From: Sordaria brevicollis
Taxonomy: Eukaryota; Ascomycota; Sordariomycetes; Sordariales; Sordariaceae
Length of the DNA: 64,000 bases
Assembly (NCBI GenBank): GCA_033439795.1
Contig: JAUTDP010000012.1
Location: 186,001-250,000, forward strand
Direction: 5' to 3'
Shown here: in pieces, positions 13,131 to 24,396 of the stretch
Position numbering within the stretch: the stretch's first letter is position 1
How the letters are laid out: each line of letters opens with the position of its first letter
Notes under the pieces: generated by a model
What the model saw: the letters and a program-made list of their open reading frames with translations, nothing else
The model's database searches: none
Told to the model about the DNA's origin: nothing
Position numbers and translations under genes: made by a program

Positions 13131-13581
13131 CAGCGTTAGCACTAACACTTGGCGCCAAGACTTTTGGTTGCAGGAGGAAGGGCGACTCTCTCTGTTGGGA
13201 GCGTCCAGGCGCAATTGGCCGCAATTCAGTCAAAGGGCAACCGCCCGTGCCTATCCCAGCCACGGGTCGTTGGACGATGGTTCAACGGAAGCGCTAACAA
13301 TATAACAATCTCATGTGCATACGTGCGAAAGAAGGCTTTCTGGCAGCGGTTATATTCAAATAGATTATCTAATGCAGGCTGCCGCTTTTTCACATTCTCT
13401 GTGAGATGCGAAGCTCAAGATGGACTTTGGAGTATAGAACTTGGGATATCGCTTGCAGAGGATGATCCTTTTCCTACTTGATCTCATCACTCTCGCAGGC
13501 ATCTTGGTGTGTCTGAGGATTTTCCATTTTCTCTCTTTTTAAACAAGTCAGGCATTACTTGCAACCCCTAACGGATTCAAC

Positions 13582-14407
13582 ATGAAGTCTACAGAACTCT
13601 GGACTGCCGTTGACCAGATCAACTGCGATGAGAGCCACGGCCCTATGCCCCAGGGACTCTTTGATTCTATCAAGAACGCTATTCAATGGCTACCAAAGGA
13701 CAAATGGGCTATACTGGGCGTCAAGATAACGCAGTACAAGGACGAGTGGGAGGCCTGGCACGACCTGGTCGAGACTAATCAAGTTCCTTTCTGCGACGAC
13801 AAGCAGTGGAAGGGTCAAGGGTCAATGAGCTATGTTTCCCTCATCCAGACGGCTCTAGAGCTTTGCAAGGCTTTGGAAGATTGTGAGTGTCTACCCTACA
13901 ACGATTTTTCATAAGCAAGTGGCTAATATTAACTATGCCCTAGTGAAAGATTGGTTCGAAAACCTCGTCAGAACCCAATCACGCCGCACCATGCTTGGCG
14001 AAGAGCAAGTAAAGCTGGTCCTCACCATTGTCTGCCGACTCCAAGAATGTTTCCGCTTCACCGAGTTCGTGCAAAAGGGTCAGACGATGACCGATGCGGG
14101 AGTCGAAGAGCTCAACATACGCATAGAGAACAAGATCGTGGAGGAACTGAAGGACTTGTATGACAAGACATTCGAGAACAAGCTGGTTCTTCAAGATCCC
14201 CAGACTTGGAAGACACTTCGTCCCCAACCCATCGGTCAGGCTGTAAAGGCCGCGGCGAAGGATAAGGCTGCTCCGCGCTACAACCCTGGTAGTCAGCCAC
14301 AGCCCAATGCTGAAGGATCTCAAGGAACGACTACTGGAACTGGAGGTAACAATCGGGGGCCGCTGCCGGGTTCGAATTCGGAGACTATGGGTGGACAGGC
14401 TGCTTAG
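13582..14407 (+). CDS. Unknown protein, two exons, next to RIP block
   Basis: The proposed gene has exons 13582-13882 and 13944-14407, giving 254 residues. The start ATG has the context TCAACATGAAG. The intron (61 nt) has a GTGAGT donor, an internal CTAAT/TTAAC branch-like stretch and a TAG acceptor. Joining keeps the frame and replaces a spurious internal start. The protein is soluble, with no signal peptide or membrane segment. Residues 1-190 look mostly helical and are rich in Trp, Glu and Lys. The last ~60 residues are low complexity, rich in Gly, Pro, Gln, Asn and Thr. I do not recognise a domain. It is the first intact gene beside about 13 kb of RIP-mutated DNA, only ~450 bp from its edge, and faces the cardiolipin synthase gene tail to tail. 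It may be lineage-restricted. Confidence 0.72.
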
Positions 14408-14851
14408 ACAGTTTAAGCAAGCAGGGGTTTGTCTTGGGTTGGACGCATACCCCTATTCCTACCCTGTGTTTTCCTCAAGTTTCCAGTGTTTGGGCTACTC
14501 GCCTTTACTCACTCAATTTCCTTTACCTCTCAGGCGCACGTCTCACATTGTGCAAGCCAGTCAGTCATTACCCCGGTTGTAACCAGGAGTCACAAATAAC
14601 ACTCCTTCCCATCTCCACCTCTCATCTATGCCCACACTGCTGACATAGGTATATTATCCCGTCATTGCCTTTACGCAGCTTGCGGTGCAAGTTGGTAACA
14701 AGAATTGACCGACTTTCCCTTGGATAAAACGTGAATTTTCCTATAAAGTGACAAGTTGCAGTGTGTGTGCCTAGGTTTTCAGCCTTCTGAAAGCAAATGG
14801 CACCGTCACCAGGCTCCTTTTACCGCCTACCCGCTAACTTTGACTTGAGGA
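14408..14851. other. Convergent intergenic region
   Basis: This gap lies between the 3' ends of the unknown + strand gene and the cardiolipin synthase gene. It holds both 3' UTRs. No supported gene or structured element was seen. Confidence 0.6.
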
Positions 14852-16109
14852 TTACTGCTTCGTCTTCGTCTCATCCTCCTTTTTCGCCTCCGCCTCCTCA
14901 ACCGTCTTGGGAGTAGGTTGCGTCAGAATCTTGACTGCATCCTTGCTATACACATAGCTAGCACCACTCCAGATAGTCGTGACAGCAACGCTATACCTGT
15001 TTTCGTCAAACCTTGTCAGCCATCGCTTCCATTCCCCGTCCCCCATCACCACCAGTCAAGAAAAGAGAGAGAAAAGAACTTACTGCATAACCATCAACCC
15101 CCACGCCAAATCCAACGCCGGCACCACGGGCGCTACAGTCGTCAGACCCATCAACCCCAGCTGCAAAGCAGTATTATACTTGCTAATCGCCGTCGGCCTG
15201 ACCTCCGCACTCGGCAAGCTAAAATCCCAATACCTCGCCATCGTCTTTGGCGGTGGCAACGAGATCCATCTGAAATACAACGCCGAGATAGCAAGCGCCA
15301 CATCCCTGCCCAAGATAATCACCGCCAGCCAGACGGGTAACAAACCCTTGGTGGCCAAAGTGACGGTAAGAACAGTCATGAGCGTCTTGTCGGCCATGGG
15401 ATCGATGATGGTCCCCACCACCGTGCCTTGGTTCCATTTGCGGGCGATCCAGCCGTCCAAGAGATCGGTGATGCCAGCGTAAGCGAACAGGCCCAGGGCG
15501 GTGGCGTGGTGGTCGTGGAGGATACAGTACCCGATAAAGGGAGCGGCGACGAGGCGGGAGAAGGTTAGCCAGTTGGGGATGGTGTGGATGTTTTCGCGCT
15601 TGGTGACCGAGGATTGAGGGAGGGCGGCTTTGATGGCTGCTGTGGTTTTGGCGAGGCGGGAGGGGGGTTTTGAGCTTTTTGTGAGAAGGGGGTTAGTGAA
15701 GCGTCGGCTGGTTTTTTTGAGTGAGGGTTTTGGGTGAAGAGATGTTCGCAAAGGCGAGTGAGGTTAAAAGTTTGGTAAATGTGCGGTCAGTGAGTAGGAT
15801 ATATCCAATATTGTTGCCCAACTCAACTCATGGCTTCTTTCATACAACAACATACCCATTCTTGTCTTCCTGACTCCTCCACGCTTTGGAAACGGTGAAA
15901 TTCCTAGCTTGAACAGGCGCAACCGTTGATCTGTTCCGGCTCGAACATGACTGCCATAGTGAACGTTGTGACTGCTGCAGGAAAACGATGGATGTTGAAT
16001 TCAAGCCAACATTTTGAGAGCGAAGAAATAGCCTCGAAGTCGTCGCCGATTGAGAAGAAGCAGCGGAGATGCGCAAGCCTAGCAAGGACGAGGCGTTAAG
16101 TCGCAACAT
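14852..16109 (-). CDS. crd1: Mitochondrial cardiolipin synthase (CDP-alcohol phosphatidyltransferase)
   Basis: Three exons on the minus strand (16109-15856, 15707-15084, 14996-14852) give 340 residues; all junctions are GT-AG and keep frame. The enzyme joins CDP-diacylglycerol and phosphatidylglycerol to make cardiolipin in the mitochondrial inner membrane. Residues 1-80 are rich in Arg, Ser and Leu with few acids, a typical mitochondrial presequence. The CDP-alcohol phosphotransferase signature DX2DGX2ARX8GX3DX3D is complete at residues 166-191 (DLLDGWIAR through GTIIDPMAD). Hydrophobic segments flank it, and IPNWLTFSR precedes it, as in Crd1/CLS proteins. The C-terminal exon supplies a last membrane segment (TTIWSGASYVY) and a charged tail. 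Reading only the central frame gives a false start at 15751. The size is near the family norm (yeast 283 residues), the excess being the long presequence and tail. Confidence 0.93.
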
Positions 16110-16967
16110 GTTGAATGAGTGAAATGATGTATTTCTTGGGAGCTGAATGAAAGTGGTGGGTGATTGAGGGTCGTATACTGGTTGGTAACTGTCGTCACTG
16201 CATGCTCGCCCCGTCGATCAATTCGTCCGTTGGTCGTACGTTTCGAAATTCGAGAAGGAGAGGGATACCGGATTCAGTAGGTAGGCCCCGGGAACTTTGC
16301 TACGTTTTGCGCGATGCTGCTCCTTTCCCAGCTTTTGAATGTGAGGTAAGTCAAAGATGAACAAAAAGGAAGAACAACAAAAAGAAGCAGAGTTGCGCGC
16401 GACAATTCCAAGATGCCCGGCCTGTTTACTTGCACCCTGCCTTTTATGACGGATGGGTACAAGATAACTGGATGAGACGATCCGCACTCATCCGTCGCCG
16501 AGGACGTTCGTTGGTGGGTCCTAGCCGTCCTGGTACCTCACAGTAGTTTTGCCGGGAGTGGAAAGCACGGTGCACCCTAGGATTTTAGTGCTTCAAATTT
16601 GTCTCGGAGCCGAGTGGGTCCTCTACCGCCGGCGACCCGGTCGATAAAAATGGGGCAATCGCCGGCTTCAGCCCGGAGCTCCGGATCAATCCCCGGAATG
16701 TGAACTTCCGTATGCTGTTAATCAGTTTGAAAAAGTCGATATGAAGAAACAGGTTGGTGTTGCACTTAACGTATTTTGATGTAGCCCGCACCGTCTATTA
16801 TACATAATGATAAATTCTACTCCAAGAAAACAAACCAACCTTCCCAGCCCAAGTACATGCTACGCTTTTCTTCAAAATGCTTATCGTTACACCTAGACAC
16901 CTTTACCAGAAGTTTCGTGAGATATTCAATGACTTTCTTTTCGAAACCAGAGATCAGAGATCAGATC
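16110..16967. other. Intergenic: cardiolipin synthase upstream region and MTO1 3' end
   Basis: This gap holds the promoter and 5' leader of the minus-strand cardiolipin synthase gene and the 3' UTR of the MTO1 gene. The short open frames here have no recognisable product. A tandem-like AGATCAGAGATCAGATCTCACAGATCAG patch of short direct repeats ends just past the MTO1 stop (about 16950-16979). Confidence 0.55.
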
Positions 16968-19190
16968 TCACAGATCAGCAGCCCTCGCCTTAGCATCCAC
17001 AGTCTCCATATCGCCCTCAGCAGCAGTCAACGCATTACCAACAGCGTCGAGGTCCGCCTCTTCAGGTGCAACACCACCCTTGAAACTCTCATCCAACCTA
17101 TTCCTCCTCTTGACATGCGCAAGCAGACGCATGCAACCAGAGGGAGTGATACCCTCTATCCTCCTCGCCTGCGCCAAACTTTCGGGCCTGGTCGCCTTCA
17201 GCACGCCCTTCTCGGCCAGGGAAAGACTCGGAATGGCATCGTAGTCCAAATCAAGCGGCAGCCTCAGGTCCTCCTCACGCTCGAACTTGGCACGCTCCTT
17301 CTCGTGCTTCTCAATCTGGGGCGCATACAGACCCTCTATAAAGGTGCGTTCGCGCACATATTCCGAGAAGTTCATCAGCTGCGGCACGACGCCGGACTCA
17401 TACAGCTTCTCGATCGAGACGCCCTTAAAGCAGAGAATCTCTAGGGCGCTGCGCTTGCGGGAGTCGGCCTTGACGTCGAAGCCAGCGTTTTGCCACGCTT
17501 GCGGGGAAAGGACGGTCTCGCTGAGGATGCGGCGCAGCTCGGACATCTCGTTGTTCAGGGACTGGAAATGGCTCCAGCGGCGGTCGCCGACGACGCCCCA
17601 GCTGCGGCCGAGGGCGGTAAGACGAGAATCGGCGTTATCGGAGCGAGTGGTCATGCGGAATTCGCTGCGCGAGGTAAACATGCGGTAGGGCTCCGAAACG
17701 CCCTTGGTGCTGAGGTCGTCGATCATGATGCCGATGTAACCGTCGGCGCGCGAGAGGGTGATGGGTTCGAGACCGATAGCGGCGCGACCGGCGTTGATAC
17801 CGGCGACAATACCCTGACCTGCGGCCTCTTCGTAGCCGGTAGTCCCGTTGATCTGACCAGCGAGCCACAGGCCGCGGATGGCCTTGGTCTCCAAGGTACG
17901 CTTCAGGCTGCGGGGGTCGACATAATCGTACTCGACACCGTAACCGGGCTGGGTCATGATGACATCTTCAAGACCGGGGATCGTGCGAAGAAGTGCCAGC
18001 TGTGCGTCGGCAGGGACAGTCATGCTCAGACCGTTCGGGTAGATAATGTCGTTGTCAAAACCTTCGGGCTCCAGCCACACAAGATGGCGCTCCTTATCGC
18101 TGAACCGGATAACCTTGGCCTCGAGCGAAGGGCAGTACCGAGGTCCCTTGACCGTCTCGCGGATGTGAATCGTCTTGTCGAGGTTCGCACGCACAATATC
18201 GTGTGTCGCATGGTTGGTGTAGGTGGCCCAGCAGTGAAGTTGATCCTTGACAGTGACGGCGTCGTTGAGGTAACTGAACGGGTTTGGCGGCTCATCTCCG
18301 TATTGTGCCTCGAGAATGCCGAAGTTGATGCTCTTCTTGTCCAGTCGTGGTGGCGTTCCCGTCTTCAACCTTCCGAGCTTGAACCCAGCCTCCCTAAGCG
18401 ACTTGCTGAGACCGAAAGTCGCCTTCTCGCCCATACGACCCGAGGGATAGGCCTCCAGACCGATGTGAATCTCGCCGCCAAGGAATGTGCCTGTAGTGAT
18501 GATAACCTGGCTCGTAGGCAAGACCTCGCCTGACTCCAATCTGACGCCCGTAATTTTCGTTTTCGCTCCGGTAGAAGGATCATCGTTTTCGGAAACAACA
18601 ATGTCGGACACGCTGTTGTAGACGAGAGATAGGTTGGGGTATGATTCGAGCTCGGCGCGCATGTGCTTCTTGTATAGCGCTCGGTCGATCTGGGCACGAG
18701 GACCCCAAACGGCGGGACCCTTCTTGCGGTTAAGGACTCTGAACTGAACGCCGGCCTTGTCGATGATGCGGCCGGCGAGACCGTCGAGAGCATCGATCTC
18801 GCGGATCATGATGCCTTTGCCGATACCACCGAAACTAGGATTGCAGGAACAGACACCAAGGTTCTCGACGCTGGGTGTCACTAACGCCGTCCTCGCGCCA
18901 GCGCGGGCAGCCGCAGCGCACGCCTCGGATCCGGCGTGGCCTCCACCGATAACGACGACATCGAAGGGCCTGGGAAATATTGGAGAAAGTGGTTAGGTTT
19001 TGTGTTTTCTCGTGGGCATGAGCTGGATGGCGCTAGTGTTCTTGTCGTCGAAAGGGTGGTCAAGTGCTCACCTCGTATCGGATTCGACCGTCGCAAAGGA
19101 CCTCGTCTTGATGATGCCGGTGCTCCAGAATTGGTAGCACGGCCGTCGAAGTGGCCGGCCAAGGCTCCTAGAAATCAGGAGTTTCGACAT
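16968..19190 (-). CDS. mto1: Mitochondrial tRNA wobble-uridine modification enzyme MTO1/GidA (MnmG)
   Basis: Two exons (19190-19072, 18969-16968) give 706 residues. The 102 nt intron has a GTGAGC donor and CAG acceptor, and restores the FAD fold cut off when only the long frame is read. With its GTPase partner (MSS1/MnmE) this FAD protein adds the carboxymethylaminomethyl-type group to U34 of mitochondrial tRNAs. Residues 1-39 form an Arg/Ser-rich presequence. A dinucleotide-binding motif, [13 protein letters not shown], lies at 44-56. [13 protein letters not shown] (near 80-92) corresponds to the GidA catalytic-cysteine region. GidA signature 1, [16 protein letters not shown], is at 314-329, and signature 2, [17 protein letters not shown], at 410-426. 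The length fits fungal MTO1 (yeast 669). The acidic, Ala-rich end of ~40 residues is unusual but harmless. It is co-oriented with cardiolipin synthase and mtSSB. Confidence 0.97.
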
Positions 19191-19829
19191 GGCTAAGGTT
19201 GGGAGGATCGCATAGAAGCGATGAAGGAGGCAAAAGGATGAAAGACAATGGACATGGGTAAACAATGTTCGACTGTGCGATCGCTTACGACACTGCCGCG
19301 GCGGCACTAACAAGAAAAAAAAGTGGACCAGAATTAGTCTCCGATGGCACGCCGCGGGGTACTTTTAGTAGCATTCATCTTCACACAGCCGTTTGACAAC
19401 ATAGGTGAAGAACCCCCACTCCCGTCGTCTCCAAATTGAGACGAAACAAACGGGAGCGTGGATGTGCTTTCTCGTATCACGCAATACGCGACTATGGTGT
19501 ATATCATGGGATTTCAATTTGAACCCCGATATGTACAAGGAAAAAGCCTTTGAAGATGCTAGGAGAGTAAGAGGTAGACGATGGTACATGGGTATAAAAG
19601 AAAGAGGTCAGCTTCGCGCTTGGAAGCTACGCACAAAGCGCGTCCTGCTGGAACTATAAAAGTTCATAATCCGTATCGACAGTCATATTTTTTCGGCGTA
19701 CATAGCCCATTTGTACAACGACCAGGTTCCGTATAGAGCCCGTTCGTGAAGCCCAACAGCAACAAAAAGCATCAACGCCAGCAGCAACCAGCGACTGGCA
19801 ATTGGCCATATGCCCAGGCCAACTCAAAT
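19191..19829. other. Intergenic: MTO1 promoter and mtSSB 3' end
   Basis: The gap holds the MTO1 leader and the mtSSB 3' UTR. Small open frames on both strands have no family resemblance. No RNA gene or repeat was recognised. Confidence 0.55.
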
Positions 19830-20429
19830 TTACTGCTGATGCTCCTCGGTGGGCTCAGCCTCATGGGTCTCGGCGGTCTCGGCGGTCTCGCGGGGGCCGG
19901 AGTAGGGGCGGCGGAGAACCTCGATGCTGCCTATAGTTGCTGTGTGTTAGCAAAGCGCACGCAACAGTGAGGTGGGCATGGCGCAGCGGTTGGGATGCAA
20001 CGTACGGTGGAGAATGTTGACGGCTTGCCTGTTGCGGCCCTCCTCATCGGTCCAGTTCCTCAGGGCCATATCACCCTCGACGAAGACAGTGGTTCTGTCG
20101 CTAACAGTCAGTTTGATTGTTCAATGGCTCAAACAGAGAAATCGAGTTACGCACCCCTTGGGGAGGCTAATGAGGAAGTCGCGAGCCTTGCCCTCAACGA
20201 AGCTGGTGACGTTGAACCAGCTGGTCACGCGATCGGAGCGGGGACCAGAGTTGCTGGCAACAGCGTACTTGATCATCTCACGGCCGGTGCTGGTGGCGCG
20301 AACCTCGGGGGTATCGGCGAGGTTGCCGATGATCTGGACGCGAGCCAGGCCACGGGCGGGGGTAGAGCTGAAGGAGCGGACGGCCGGGCGGGCGGCGGCG
20401 CCAAAGACGGGACGGAGGAAGGCAGACAT
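19830..20429 (-). CDS. rim1: Mitochondrial single-stranded DNA-binding protein (Rim1/mtSSB, OB fold)
   Basis: Three exons (20429-20155, 20100-20006, 19930-19830) give 156 residues. The introns are 54 and 75 nt with GTGCGT and GTACGT donors. The protein coats single-stranded mtDNA during replication and repair. Residues 1-25 form a mitochondrial targeting peptide (FGAAARPAVRSFSSTPARG, with a likely processing site near SFSS). The bacterial-type SSB OB fold follows: VQIIGNLADTPEVRATSTG, then SWFNVTSFVEGKARDF, then a strand VFVEGDMALRNW spanning exons 1-2, and IEVLRRP at the end of the fold. The tail is short and acidic/Thr-rich (ETAETAETHEAEP), unlike the DDDIPF tip of bacterial SSB, as expected for mitochondrial forms. 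The first frame alone would stop in intron 1. It is divergent from the pheromone receptor. Confidence 0.93.
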
Positions 20430-21889
20430 GTTGAGGGCTTGGCTGGGTTGAGCTGAATGGGTTGATGAGTGGGTTGACGTTGAAGCTGTTTGGAGTTGAT
20501 CTGAAGGATATCGGTTTCAGATGTTTACCCAACGCAGATTCCGAGCTAGCGAGCTTCTCGATGTTCCAATTCGTCGCGTCCCTCACTCGATTCCACTTCG
20601 TTCTGCGGGGCAGGGGTTCGGATAAGATAAGAATGACATTTCGGTACCTGCCGAATCTGTTAGCGCCGGTCTATTCACACGCCAAGGTGTCAATGAAACT
20701 TTGTGCCTGCACTAACACTTACTTTTTACACTGCACTGCAGCCAACACCGTAACTTGAACTTGAACTTGACCGTCCACTTACTTTTGGCAAAGTGCGATT
20801 TTGATCCTGTCATCATCATCCATCTCCTTGGTCACACCAACCATCACCATCAAATCATGGGAATTTCTTCTTCTAACGTGAGGTCAAGACGTCCTAGATC
20901 CTTCGGAAGCCGCATGTCGATTTCCGAGATTGGATCCAGGCCGAAGTGACTGCTTCATCGGTCATCAGGGCCTTGCCGTTGACATCACTCTCATCACCAC
21001 TCTCTCCTTGGTTGACACATCACAATGTGCCGCCGAGTTGATCTCCGACGATGGCGACTTGTTGAAAGACCGGAAACAGGCAACTGGCTAGCTACCGGAA
21101 GCCACCCAGCTTTCCGGGACCGGGCGTTACCAGCCAAATCCCGAGAGTGCGTGCCTTACTCTAGGTTCGGTCGGCAGAACCACGTGGTTTGTATGGTTGT
21201 ACCACGGCGCCTTGCTAAAGATCTCGGGTTACACTCGAACGGCACGCAGTTACATCAAGACGATTGGGCCATTTCTACTACTTACTGTACATATCCCAAT
21301 TGGCAAATGGATGCGGATTTCTCCTTTTCAACAACTTCAGTTGGCAAGTTTGCTTTCAGGAAAATGACGCCGCGACAACTTACACGTTCTTTCTTCCCAT
21401 CTCTGGGTGAGGACGGCACTAAACCGTTTCGGGAGTTGAATAGAGCTTCAATAAGGATACCCAATTTTGAATACACCCACTGTATAGCAGACATCGGATG
21501 GCAGACTCATTCAGCACCTACACCAAAGTTTATTGCATTTGGGTTCCCGTCGCTCCACCAACGTCGATTGAGACATCCCATCTTTTCCCATTCATTCAAA
21601 ATCTCGCATCACAAAATCTGGTCTATACACTGCCATCGCTGAATAGACCAATAAATCATGCTACGACCCGTCTACATCTTTGCCATCGTCGGCATCATGC
21701 CTCCCTTGAACTTCTTTCTCTTGCTGTAGCCCTTGCCCTGCTTTTGATCTTCAACGCCATCCTCGCCTTTGTCGTCGCCTCGTTGATGCCAGCCCTCATT
21801 ACTGTCCTGACTTCTCAAGGTTCAGTAACACTCGTGCATCACCAAACACACAACCATCCGTCAGGGAAGTGAGGGGAGGAGATCTCAAC
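20430..21889. other. Divergent promoter region between mtSSB and pheromone receptor
   Basis: This 1.46 kb region separates two genes read outward. It contains a short ACTTGA-type repeat near 20753-20770 (CTTGAACTTGAACTTGAC), and pyrimidine-rich stretches lie just upstream of the receptor start. Several small open frames (for example 21025-21642) have no recognisable product. I could not point to specific transcription-factor sites with confidence. Confidence 0.5.
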
Positions 21890-24215
21890 ATGAACAGCAC
21901 AGATTCTTGGGCGAGTGTCGCCAACAGGACACTCCCCTACACCACAACCCCTGAAGAACGACTCGGCCCTCCTCCTCCTTACAGCGACATTGGCCTCCAA
22001 ATCAACCTCGTCTTCAGACTCATCCTGGGAATTCTCGGGGTCCTGGTTCCTCTAGTTCCTGCAAAACTGTTATGGATCAATGGCGAATTTGCCGCCACGG
22101 TGCATTGCTTGTCCACAGTCTCGCTCAACTTCATCTACGTCGTCAACTCCATCTTATGGCGAAACAACAATGTCAAGGAGTGGTATGCTGGCTATGGGTG
22201 GTGCGATTTCAATACCTACTTCTTCTTCGCCTTCCAGACCGTCTTTCACACCACGCTTTTTGACATCATGCTCGGCCTTACCAACAAAATCGGCAACCCG
22301 CGAGTCACCAGCCTTAGTCCCAAGGAAAAGAAACGCAAAGATCGAATCTCGGCCCTTACCATTTTCGGCTTCCCGGTCATACAGGTCTTGCTCACTTACC
22401 TTGTCATCCTTCAACGGTACAACGTCTCTACTCTCGCTGGTTGCAATGCCGTCTACGATCCTAACGGCGTCTTCTTCGTTTTCTTCATCCTGCCATCACC
22501 AATTCTGACCGTTTGTGCAGCATGCCTAGCAGGTAAGATTCAACCATGACGCCATGACAAGGTTGAATAATCGCTGACAATCTACGCAGGGGTTTGCTTC
22601 TACAAGTACCGACAGCTCGAGAAGCTCACTCGCGAAGCCATACCAAGCGATGACAGTATACGAACGGCGAGACAGAAACGCCTGAGGAGAAAACTTTACT
22701 TTCTCACTCTTTCCATTCTCGTTCTGGTTGTCCCGATCGTTTGCGTTTTCTTTGTTTTCAACCTCATGGAGGGCTGGCCGTGGTCGCTACCGTATGACTG
22801 GACTCGTATCCACGCCCACGCCAACCTCGTCACCTTTACAACCACGGAAAGGATGCAATTCGCATCGGTCCTCACCAACTACGTTCCAGTGGTGAGCTCG
22901 GCGGCAATCTGCATCACCTTTGGTACCACTGTTGAGGCATACAACCAGTATCGCCTTGTGCTCGTATTCCTCGGCTTTGGAAAGATTTGGCCCAAGCTGT
23001 ATCAAGAATATGACCCCGACGACAATGAGCCGCCATCGGAGCTTAGCACACAGACCAGCTCAAAGTCTTGGTGGTCCTCTGTGACAAAGAACAGCAAAGG
23101 GGGTCTAGTGACAGGGTATGGAAGCTTCCCCGAATGTTCGCCACATTGGAAGATCCGACTCGCTAACATTCACTTGAATGAACAGTTCAAATGCAAACGA
23201 CTTCTCCATCCTTCCTATTACCGAGGACATCCCTCTTACAAGCCGTTCAAAGCCTGCCCAGACAACGGGCGAAGGTTCTCATACCACTCCATATTCCCCA
23301 TACGATGAACTTAGAAAAGAGTTCCCAGAGTTGTACCCTGAGCAGTCCTCGCCCACAGCAAAACCCCATCACAACCCCTGGCCGGACCTGTCAGACGATG
23401 ACACACCTCCGGCACGCAACCCTTGGTATCTCCGACCCAATGCCTTCCACGTCCCAATCAAACTACCAATGCCCTTATCGCCCATTTACATCCCATCCTT
23501 GAACGTGGACCAGGACAAGAAGGCAGAAGGGAAACAGAAACAATCGAGTGTCAACAGACTGTCTGCAGGTTACACTGAGCTCAGCGGCTCCTCTACGACA
23601 ATCCTGCCCCCTTCCAACTCACCTACCTGTCCTCTTCCACCTATTCCCACTCCAACCGCAGCTTCTTCAAGGCAAGATTCGTCGCAGTCAAGTCGGAAGA
23701 AACAAAAGCAAAAGGAATCAAGCCAAGACAACATCACAAGCAACAATGGTGGAGTGCCAACAGTCCTGCCACTAAGAAAACCAGCAGCACCCTGGAGCCC
23801 CTTTGCCTCCGACCACAAGAACACAAACCTAGGAGTCGATACTCGCGTGTGGTCTCAGTCTCAAAAGACTCACAAAGACGACCCTGTCAGACAAGGACAA
23901 GACTCGCCGGCTTCTAAGCGCTCCACCTCGGTGATCTCAGCACCTCAGCTCTCGCCCCCGCCTTCATACAGTATGGCTGTGTATGGTGAATCCTCGTTTG
24001 CTTCCACTTCTACCGCTTCCGATAGCGTCAACCAGCCTGGACCTGGTCCTGGTCCTGGACCTGAGCAGATAGGGACTGCTTTGGGTCATCCGCACCCGCA
24101 CCCGCACCCACCGAGAGGAGGGGTGGTGGTTGAGACGCATATTGCGAGTGAGGTTGAGGTTATTGGTGATGAGAGAGATAGTGATAGTGATGGTGAGAAA
24201 CGTCGTGCGAAGTGA
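21890..24215 (+). CDS. pre-1: STE3-type pheromone receptor (7-TM GPCR)
   Basis: Three exons (21890-22532, 22590-23115, 23186-24215) give 732 residues. Introns of 57 and 70 nt have GTAAGA and GTATGG donors and CTGAC/CTAAC branch sites. The ATG at 21890 is chosen; a slightly longer frame begins with GTG and is not a fungal start. The receptor senses the lipopeptide (CAAX-type) mating pheromone at the plasma membrane and signals through a G protein. Seven hydrophobic segments occupy residues ~35-335. STE3 hallmarks are present: NSILWRNNNVKEWYAGYGWCD (compare NAVIWSNDN...GWCD in Ste3), a Cys-containing loop GCNAVYDPNG, and FYKYRQLEKLTREA after TM5. The ~390-residue cytoplasmic tail is disordered, rich in Ser/Pro, with GPGP and HPHP repeats near its end and an acidic Ser/Asp finish. 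Long tails are known in Neurospora PRE-1. The gene assignment by symbol is from family resemblance and memory. Confidence 0.92.
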
Positions 24216-24378
24216 GGGAATGAGGTGGTATAGATGCAAGGCTGATATATGGGGGAACCGGATAATGGGAGGAGAGTGAAGAGCCGGTGCGGATTTTGCG
24301 TTTTGGAAAATATATATTGCAGGGGGCTGGGTTTGGTGGTTTGGCGGTTTGGCGGGTTTTGTCATTTTCGAGATTAAG

Positions 24379-24396
24379 AAAAAAAAAAAAAAAAAA
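24379..24396 (+). repeat. Poly-A tract (18)
   Basis: An uninterrupted run of 18 A lies about 165 bp after the pheromone receptor stop codon, probably in or just past its 3' UTR. Confidence 0.9.

Noticed and set aside
17490..18533. 347-codon + strand ORF
   Set aside because: Antisense shadow of the GC-rich MTO1 coding sequence.
16968..18881. MTO1 starting at 18881
   Set aside because: That start removes the FAD-binding GGGHAG motif and the presequence; an in-phase intron to an exon at 19190-19072 restores both.
21869..21889. Seven-codon in-frame extension upstream of the pheromone receptor
   Set aside because: It begins with GTG; the first ATG in frame is at 21890 with acceptable context.
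23178..24215. Separate 345-residue gene
   Set aside because: It is the third exon of the receptor; donor, branch site and acceptor join it in frame to exon 2.
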